DNA from: Streptomyces sp. NRRL F-5630
GTDB lineage: Bacteria > Actinomycetota > Actinomycetes > Streptomycetales > Streptomycetaceae
Direction: 5' to 3'
Assembly (NCBI RefSeq): GCF_000719475.1
Contig: NZ_JOGO01000096.1
Location: forward strand, 1-18,539
DNA length: 18,539 nucleotides
Made by a program: the position numbers and the translations under genes. Below are positions 13,898 to 18,539 of the stretch, one piece after another; position 1 is the stretch's first letter, and each line of letters starts with the position of its first letter. Below the pieces are notes generated by a model. That model saw nothing but the letters and a program-made list of their open reading frames with translations, was not told the origin of the DNA and did no database searches.

Positions 13898-14287
13898 ATG
13901 GCGGACTCACCGATGCGGATCAATGCCCTCATCGTCGATGCCACCGACCCCGAGAGGCTCGCCTCCTTCTGGTCGGAAGTGCTCGGCCGTCCGGTCGTGG
14001 GCCGCACGGGACCCTACGTATGGCTGCGGCGCGAGAACGGCCTGGGCCTGGGCTTCCAGCGCAGCGAGGCGCCCAAGCCCGTGAAGAACCGCATGCACTT
14101 CGACGTCACCTCACCCCACCCGGCCGCGGAGCAGCAGCGTGTCGAGGCGCTCGGCGGGCGCCGACTGGAGGAGTACGACGCCGGCGGATTCCTGGTGATG
14201 GCGGACCCCGAGGGCAATGAGTTCTGCGTCATCCCCGAAGGCCCCTTCGAACTCGACGACGAGGGGCGCGCCGACTACCTCGCCTGA
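13898..14287 (+). CDS. VOC-family (glyoxalase-like) protein
   Basis: A 129-residue protein with the vicinal-oxygen-chelate fold, of the Glyoxalase_6-like type. Two beta-alpha-beta-beta-beta modules are visible: residues about 6-55 start M-R-I-N-A-L-I-V-D-A-T-D-P-E-R-L-A-S-F-W, and 65-118 contain M-H-F-D-V-T and A-D-P-E-G-N-E-F-C-V. The D-P-E-G-N-E-F motif before the final strand is typical. Its substrate is unknown; family members include dioxygenases, lyases and drug-binding resistance proteins. The ATG at 13898 has a GAGAGGA about seven bases upstream, and Met6 is an alternative start. It stands alone on the plus strand, divergent from padR. Confidence 0.9.
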   Translation: MADSPMRINALIVDATDPERLASFWSEVLGRPVVGRTGPYVWLRRENGLGLGFQRSEAPKPVKNRMHFDVTSPHPAAEQQRVEALGGRRLEEYDAGGFLVMADPEGNEFCVIPEGPFELDDEGRADYLA

Positions 14288-14297
14288 CCGGCCTGCC

Positions 14298-14336
14298 CGT
14301 CTCAGCCGGTAGCCTGTCGGCTGCCCCCGCGAGACG
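14298..14336 (+). terminator. Two-part stem-loop after VOC gene
   Basis: CGTCTC (14298-14303) pairs with GAGACG (14331-14336) and an inner AGCCG (14304-14308) pairs with CGGCT (14318-14322). It starts 11 bases past the stop. The stem is interrupted by an 8-base bulge. Confidence 0.35.
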
Positions 14337-14689
14337 CTGACCGGCGGCCCCCGCTCCGAGCAGCCAGGGCCCCGGATGCGTCACCGGCCGCCCGGACCAC
14401 AGCCGCTGGAAGAGCACCGGCAGGGCCTGCGGACGGTCGCCGCCCCTCCGGCGCGACGGCGTTCGCTGGCCGCTCGTCATGCCCGTACAGGTGTGGCCAC
14501 CGCACCCCCCTCGTTCGTGAACGCGGAGCGGCAGCCGGTCGCGCCGCCGGTCATCACGATCACCGTTCACTGCGTCAGGACAGCCGCGACCCCGCTCCCG
14601 CGCGCGGCCCCGGAGCGGCCGAGGTCTGGTGGTGTCCACCGAAGGAAGCCGCGTCGGACGAGGCCCCCGGCCGAGGCCCCAGCCGCCGA

Positions 14690-14695
14690 TAGGCT
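14690..14695 (+). promoter_or_regulatory. -10 box for leaderless kinase mRNA
   Basis: TAGGCT ends seven bases before the ATG at 14703, with no ribosome-binding site between. This predicts a transcript starting at the start codon. Confidence 0.5.
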
Positions 14696-14702
14696 CGCGC
14701 GC

Positions 14703-15764
14703 ATGACGACGCACCCGCTTCCGTTCGGCGAGGCTCCGCTCTCCACTGTCGGCACCCCCGAGAAGGCCACGCTCCTGGACAGCAGCCCGCGCTCGCGGGT
14801 GTGGCGGGTGCGGCTGACCGACGAGCGGCCCGTGATCGTCAAGCAGATCGTCGACGGCGGGGACACGGGCGCCGACGCGGACACGCGCTTCGCGCGCGAG
14901 GCCGCCGGACTGCGCCTGGCCGGGCGGGCCACCGGGCCCGCGGTGGCACCCGCGGTGCTCGCCACCGACCCGTCCGCGCGGGTGTTCGTCCTCGAACACG
15001 TCGAGGACCTCGGCGAGACGGACGACTGGATGCCGGGCTACGCCGCCTCACTCGCCCGCCTGCACTCCCTGACCGGACCGGAGGACGCGGGCGCGCTCCC
15101 GCCCGCGGCGGGCCCCACGGCCGCCGACGCGGAGTCCTTCCTCGCCCTGGCCAGGGCGCTCGACCTTTCCGTGCCGCCTCGGGTGCACGATGAACTCGCC
15201 GGGCTCCTGGACCGCTTGGACCCCACCCCGCACCACGCGCTGCTCCACGGCGACCCCTGCCCCGGCAACGATCTGCGCACCCCCGAAGGCGTCCGCTTCG
15301 TCGACTTCGAGCGGGCCTCGCTCGGCAACGGACTGACCGAACTCGTCTACTTACGCATGGGTTTCCCAACCTGCTGGTGCGCCCTGTCGGTCACCGGGGC
15401 ACCGCTGGAGGAGGTCGAGGACGTCTACCGGTCCACGTGGCGCGGTCTCACCGGCAAGGACGTGCCCGGCGACCTCGCCGACGCCTGCGCGGGCTGGGTG
15501 ATCCAGGGCGACGCGCTCGTCGAGCGGGCCCACCGGGGCACAGCCGACCAGCTCGCCCGCGTGGCCACGGAGGACTTCACCTGGGGCCCTCACTCCGCCC
15601 GCGAGCGGCTCGTCCACCGCCTGAACGTGGTCGCCGGGACGACCCGCGACCACGACCACCTGCACACCTTCGGCCGCCTCGCTTCCGCCATGGCCGGCCA
15701 CCTGCTCACCCTCCGGCCGCGACCGCGCGCCCTCCCCCCGCACCAAGCCCGCCCCTGGACCTGA
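14703..15764 (+). CDS. Aminoglycoside-phosphotransferase-fold kinase with a TTA codon
   Basis: A 353-residue kinase-like protein of the APH/choline-kinase superfamily. The ATP lysine is likely Lys47 in V-I-V-K-Q. The catalytic loop is L-H-G-D-P-C-P-G-N-D (Asp184, Asn189), and the metal-binding motif is F-V-D-F-E (Asp201). It should transfer phosphate from ATP to a small hydroxylated or amino substrate, which sequence alone does not identify. The ATG at 14703 is preferred over a frame extending to 14376 because the family homology begins here and a -10 box lies seven bases upstream. Leu217 is encoded by TTA, a codon very rare in Streptomyces. A second APH-fold gene follows 49 bases downstream. 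Confidence 0.88.
   Translation: MTTHPLPFGEAPLSTVGTPEKATLLDSSPRSRVWRVRLTDERPVIVKQIVDGGDTGADADTRFAREAAGLRLAGRATGPAVAPAVLATDPSARVFVLEHVEDLGETDDWMPGYAASLARLHSLTGPEDAGALPPAAGPTAADAESFLALARALDLSVPPRVHDELAGLLDRLDPTPHHALLHGDPCPGNDLRTPEGVRFVDFERASLGNGLTELVYLRMGFPTCWCALSVTGAPLEEVEDVYRSTWRGLTGKDVPGDLADACAGWVIQGDALVERAHRGTADQLARVATEDFTWGPHSARERLVHRLNVVAGTTRDHDHLHTFGRLASAMAGHLLTLRPRPRALPPHQARPWT
15351..15353 (+). promoter_or_regulatory. In-frame TTA leucine codon (bldA-type control)
   Basis: TTA encodes Leu217 of the kinase, in E-L-V-Y-L-R-M-G. In Streptomyces TTA is read only by the bldA tRNA, so translation may be limited to later growth. I found no other in-frame TTA in the genes of this window. Confidence 0.75.
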
Positions 15765-15813
15765 GCCGTCCCGGGCCGGAACCGCCCTCTCGCCCTCCCT
15801 CGTCCTCCCCTGC

Positions 15814-16728
15814 ATGACACCGCCCCCGCAGCCGCCCGAGATCACCGAGGACCTCGTCCGCGCACTCCTGCACGAGCAGTTCCCGCACCTCGCGGAGCTT
15901 CCCCTGGGGCTCGGCGCGCGCGGCTGGGACTGCCAGGTGTGGCGGCTCGGCGACACACTGGCCGTACGGATGCCGTGGGCGACGGAGCGCGCCGACGAGC
16001 TGCTGCGCAACGAGCTGACGTGGCTGCCCGCACTCGCCGCGCGCCTGCCCCTCCCCGTGCCGAGGCCGCGGTCGCTCGGGAAGCCCTCCGCCCGCTTCCC
16101 CCGCACGTGGATGATCACGACGTGGGTGCCCGGCGAGCCCGGCGACCACGTGCCCGCCACGGACGGACCCGCGACGAGCGCCGCGCTCGCGGGTTTCCTC
16201 CGCGCTCTGCACCAGCCCGCCCCCGCGTCCGCCCCCACCGGCCACTTCGGGCGGGGCGCCCCGCTCGCCGGGGCGGCCGACGGGCTGCCCCACGGCTTCG
16301 CCGAAGCGGTCGGGAAGGGCCTCCTCACCGAACCGGACGCCGTGCGCGCCGTGTGGGAGGACGCGCTCGCCGCGCCCGGCTGGGAAGGACCGCCGCTGTG
16401 GCTCCACGGCGACCTGCACCCCGCCAACGTCGTCACCACCGACGGCGCCCTCAGCGGTGTGATCGACTTCGGCGACCTGTGCGCGGGCGATCCCGCCTGC
16501 GACCTCGCGGGCGCCTGGAGCATCCTGCCCGACGGCGCGCTCGACGCCTTCCTCGCCGCCTACGCGCCCGACTCCGCCCTCCTGCGCCGCGCCCGCGGCT
16601 GGGCGGTGGGGCGCTCGATCGCCGCCCTCCACATCGCGGACGCCGGGGAGCACGGCCGCCCGGGCGGCAAGACCTCCTGGGGCCCGCCGGCGCGCGCCGC
16701 GCTCCACCGCCTGCTCGCGCGCGACTGA
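15814..16728 (+). CDS. Aminoglycoside-phosphotransferase-family protein
   Basis: A 304-residue APH-family protein. The catalytic loop L-H-G-D-L-H-P-A-N-V-V has Asp200 and Asn205. The metal-binding motif is V-I-D-F-G-D (Asp218), followed by G-D-P-A-C-D-L-A. An Arg (52, in A-V-R-M-P) stands where many kinases have the ATP-binding lysine, a substitution common in this branch. It is predicted to phosphorylate a small molecule, and the substrate is unknown. The ATG at 15814 lacks both a ribosome-binding site and a -10 box, so translation may depend on the upstream kinase gene, 49 bases away. It is not closely similar to that kinase. Confidence 0.92.
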   Translation: MTPPPQPPEITEDLVRALLHEQFPHLAELPLGLGARGWDCQVWRLGDTLAVRMPWATERADELLRNELTWLPALAARLPLPVPRPRSLGKPSARFPRTWMITTWVPGEPGDHVPATDGPATSAALAGFLRALHQPAPASAPTGHFGRGAPLAGAADGLPHGFAEAVGKGLLTEPDAVRAVWEDALAAPGWEGPPLWLHGDLHPANVVTTDGALSGVIDFGDLCAGDPACDLAGAWSILPDGALDAFLAAYAPDSALLRRARGWAVGRSIAALHIADAGEHGRPGGKTSWGPPARAALHRLLARD

Positions 16729-16741
16729 GGCCCAGGGACCC

Positions 16742-16770
16742 TTACCTGCCTGACGCGCCCGCCGTACAGT
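16742..16770 (+). promoter_or_regulatory. Promoter of the glycosyltransferase gene
   Basis: TTACCT (16742-16747), a 17-base spacer and TACAGT (16765-16770) form a plausible promoter, predicting a leader of roughly 45 bases before the ATG at 16821. Confidence 0.45.
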
Positions 16771-16820
16771 GTCGGACGCGCCGCCCCGGTCACGGGGGCC
16801 ACGGGCGACGCCCCGGGGGA

Positions 16821-18401
16821 ATGATGACGGACACGGGCACGCGCGACGGCACAGGGGCGAAGGGCCCGGCGGCAGGTACGGAGCGCGAGGCGGCAGCCGA
16901 CACGGCGGTACGCCCGGTGCACCCCTTCGACCGCCGCGCGCTCCTGGTCGCCGGGCTCGTCCTCGCCGTCCTCCTGGCCCTCTCGTCCCGCTACGGCTTC
17001 CACCGCGACGAGCTGTACTTCCTGGACAGCGCCCGGCACCTCCAGGCGAGCTACGTCGACCAGCCCGTCCTCGCGCCGCTGCTCGCCCGCCTCTCGCTCA
17101 CCCTCTTCGGCGCCTCCGTCGTCGGCCTGCGGCTGTGGGCCGCGCTCGCCACAGCGGTCACCGTGCTCGTCGGCGCCCTCACCGCCCGCGAGTTCGGCGG
17201 CGAACGCCGCGCGCAACTCCTCGCCGCCGTCGCGACGGCCACCATGCCCGTCCTGCTGAGCAGCGGTCACATCGCCAACAGCACCTCCTACACGCTCCTC
17301 GCCTGGTCCGCGACCGCTCTCGTCGTCGTGCGGATCGGACGTACGGGCGACACCCGCTGGTGGCTGCTCGCGGGCGCGCTCGCCGGGATCGGCGCCGAGT
17401 TCAACCACCTCGTGGGCATCTTCGCGCTCGCCCTGCTCGCCACCGCGCTCGCGACTCCCGCCCGCGCTCTCCTCGCCAACCGCTGGTTCGCGGGCGGAGT
17501 GCTCCTCGCCGTCCTCCTCGTCCTGCCCGACGTGTGGTGGCAGGCGCACCACGACTGGGCGACGGTGGAGATGACGGGAGCGCTGCGCTCCGAGCACGGC
17601 GGGGCCGGACACGTACCCGCCTGGGTGGTCGGGCAGTTCGGCATGACGTGCCTCGCGATGGTCCCGCTGTGGCTCGCGGGCCTGCGGCTCCTGTGGCGCG
17701 CGGGCGTTCCGCTGTGGCGGTGCCTCGCGCTCTCGTACGGGCTGCTCTTCGTCGTCTTCGCGGTCACGGCGGGCGAGCAGACGTACTACCTCGCGGGGCT
17801 GTACGTGTGCCTGCTCGGCGCGGGCGCGGTCGCGCTCGACGGGTGGCTGCGCGAGCGGCGGCAGCGGTGGCGCTCCTTCGTCGGCGCGACGGCGGTCACG
17901 GCGGCGGCCTCCGCGCTCACGGTGCTCCCCGTGCTGCCCGCTTCGGCCGGGGCGTGGACGTACGGCATGAACGCGGCCTCGGGCGAGACGACGGGCTGGC
18001 CCGAGATGGTCCGTACCGTCTCCGGCGTGTGGCACGGCCTTCCCGCCGACGAGCGCGCGCACGCGGTCGTCTACACGATGGACTACAGCGAGGCGGGCGC
18101 GGTCGACACGCTCGGCGGGAGCGAGGGCCTGCCGCACGCCGTGAGCGCGCACAACACGATGTGGTGGTGGGGGCCGGGCGATCCCGCGGCGCGCACCGTC
18201 GTGGTCGTGGCGCCGAACCCCGCGTACGCGCCGCACTACGCGAGCACGCTGCGGAAGCGCTTCGCGCACGTCCGCCTCGCCGCGACCCTGCGCAACCCGG
18301 ACGGCATCCCGACCATCGAGGACGGCGGACACGTCTGGGTGTGCACGGGACCGCGCCACGCCTGGGGCGCGACATGGCAGCGGCTGCGGCACTACGAGTG
18401 A
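16821..18401 (+). CDS. ArnT/PMT-like membrane glycosyltransferase
   Basis: A 526-residue integral membrane protein of the GT-C fold (PMT_2/ArnT-like). After a hydrophilic N-terminus (1-38) comes a first helix (about 39-56). It is followed by the hallmark extracytoplasmic loop Y-G-F-H-R-D-E-L-Y-F-L-D, with acidic Asp63-Glu64 expected to be catalytic, and then Y-V-D-Q-P-V-L-A-P-L. About ten further helices extend to residue 380, and a soluble C-terminal domain (about 395-526) follows. It should transfer a sugar from a polyprenyl-phosphate donor to a lipid, glycan or protein outside the membrane; the acceptor is unknown. ATG codons at 16821 and 16824 follow GGGGGA; the first is given. It has its own candidate promoter. 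Confidence 0.92.
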   Translation: MMTDTGTRDGTGAKGPAAGTEREAAADTAVRPVHPFDRRALLVAGLVLAVLLALSSRYGFHRDELYFLDSARHLQASYVDQPVLAPLLARLSLTLFGASVVGLRLWAALATAVTVLVGALTAREFGGERRAQLLAAVATATMPVLLSSGHIANSTSYTLLAWSATALVVVRIGRTGDTRWWLLAGALAGIGAEFNHLVGIFALALLATALATPARALLANRWFAGGVLLAVLLVLPDVWWQAHHDWATVEMTGALRSEHGGAGHVPAWVVGQFGMTCLAMVPLWLAGLRLLWRAGVPLWRCLALSYGLLFVVFAVTAGEQTYYLAGLYVCLLGAGAVALDGWLRERRQRWRSFVGATAVTAAASALTVLPVLPASAGAWTYGMNAASGETTGWPEMVRTVSGVWHGLPADERAHAVVYTMDYSEAGAVDTLGGSEGLPHAVSAHNTMWWWGPGDPAARTVVVVAPNPAYAPHYASTLRKRFAHVRLAATLRNPDGIPTIEDGGHVWVCTGPRHAWGATWQRLRHYE

Positions 18402-18504
18402 GGCCGGGGCGGGAGGCAGTCCGGCGTGCTGTCGGTGTCCCCCCTTACGAGTTGGTGCGTGATAGCGGGTGAGGTGTCGTGCCAGGTGATGGCATGATCC
18501 GGCT
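18402..18504. other. Right intergenic region, possible insertion-element end
   Basis: The 103 bases after the glycosyltransferase hold no gene. An inverted repeat ATGATC / GATCAT (18494-18515) overlaps the start of the partial gene at the edge. A TGTCGGTGTCCCCCC near 18430 could be an element end, but its partner lies outside the window. Confidence 0.3.
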
Positions 18505-18539
18505 GTGGCGATCATGGTCAATCGGGCGGTGCTGGCGCA
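18505..18539 (+). CDS. Partial gene at window edge, possibly a transposase
   Basis: An open frame begins at a GTG (18505) or ATG (18514) and reads M-A-I-M-V-N-R-A-V-L-A before the window ends. From memory this resembles the N-terminus of some IS481-type transposases of Streptomyces, which start with a short segment leading into a helix-turn-helix. Eleven residues are too few to be sure. Confidence 0.3.
   Translation, partial: MAIMVNRAVLA

Larger units (their letters stand above)
14288..14702. other. 415-base gene-free gap between VOC and kinase genes
   Basis: No convincing gene is present. It holds a stem-loop (14298-14336) near the VOC stop and the -10 box of the kinase gene (14690-14695). 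A short minus-strand stretch near 14530-14570 reads V-I-V-M-T-G-G-A-T-G, like the beginning of a Rossmann fold, but no continuation follows. Confidence 0.6.

Noticed and set aside
14530..14570. Possible remnant of an SDR gene (V-I-V-M-T-G-G-A-T-G on the minus strand)
   Set aside because: Only about ten residues resemble a Rossmann start; no downstream N-N-A-G or Y-x-x-x-K in any frame, so chance is more likely.
16560..18521. 653-codon open frame on the minus strand across the glycosyltransferase
   Set aside because: Antisense shadow of a recognised membrane glycosyltransferase; no motif.
1..18539. CRISPR array, tRNA or rRNA genes
   Set aside because: No regularly spaced repeats, cloverleaf-like sequences or rRNA-like stretches were seen by eye on either strand.

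Overview
The window is very GC-rich, with strong third-position GC bias, long overlapping open frames, frequent GTG starts, and TANNNT -10 boxes placed directly before start codons. This points to a Streptomyces or close actinomycete chromosome. The order ung / two short-chain dehydrogenases resembles, from memory and unverified, the S. coelicolor ung neighbourhood. No rRNA, tRNA or CRISPR array was seen.

Layout, left to right. (1) 80-3036, all minus strand: a tandem pair of short-chain dehydrogenases (FabG-like, then a second SDR), then uracil-DNA glycosylase (ung), then a small helical-repeat protein. GC-rich stems separate the units. (2) 3274-7298: a HipA-like kinase fused in frame to a DUF3037 domain (minus). 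It is divergent from a dipeptidyl-peptidase-IV-type S9 peptidase (plus), which is followed by a Tat-exported, lipobox-bearing Rieske protein. The divergent promoter region has two apparently leaderless starts and a 10-bp inverted repeat with an extra half-site. (3) 7395-9475: a MocR-type (GntR/aminotransferase) regulator divergent from a pyridoxamine-phosphate-oxidase-fold flavoprotein, with a perfect 14-bp palindrome between them. (4) 9533-11886: two EamA/DMT transporters in tandem (minus), the first with a structured leader. (5) 12007-13597: an orphan Clp N-domain protein and a PadR regulator with a Gly/His-rich extension (minus). (6) 13898-18401, plus strand: a small VOC protein, two different aminoglycoside-phosphotransferase-fold kinases and an ArnT/PMT-like membrane glycosyltransferase. 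The first kinase carries the only in-frame TTA codon I found. (7) The last ~35 bases look like the start of a gene, possibly a transposase, cut by the window edge.

Most genes are ordinary housekeeping or accessory Streptomyces genes. The parts most worth a second look are the HipA-like/DUF3037 fusion with its shared control region, the MocR operator embedded in a leaderless promoter, the TTA-containing kinase, and the structured leader before the first EamA gene. I see no clear evidence of a complete new multi-gene system.
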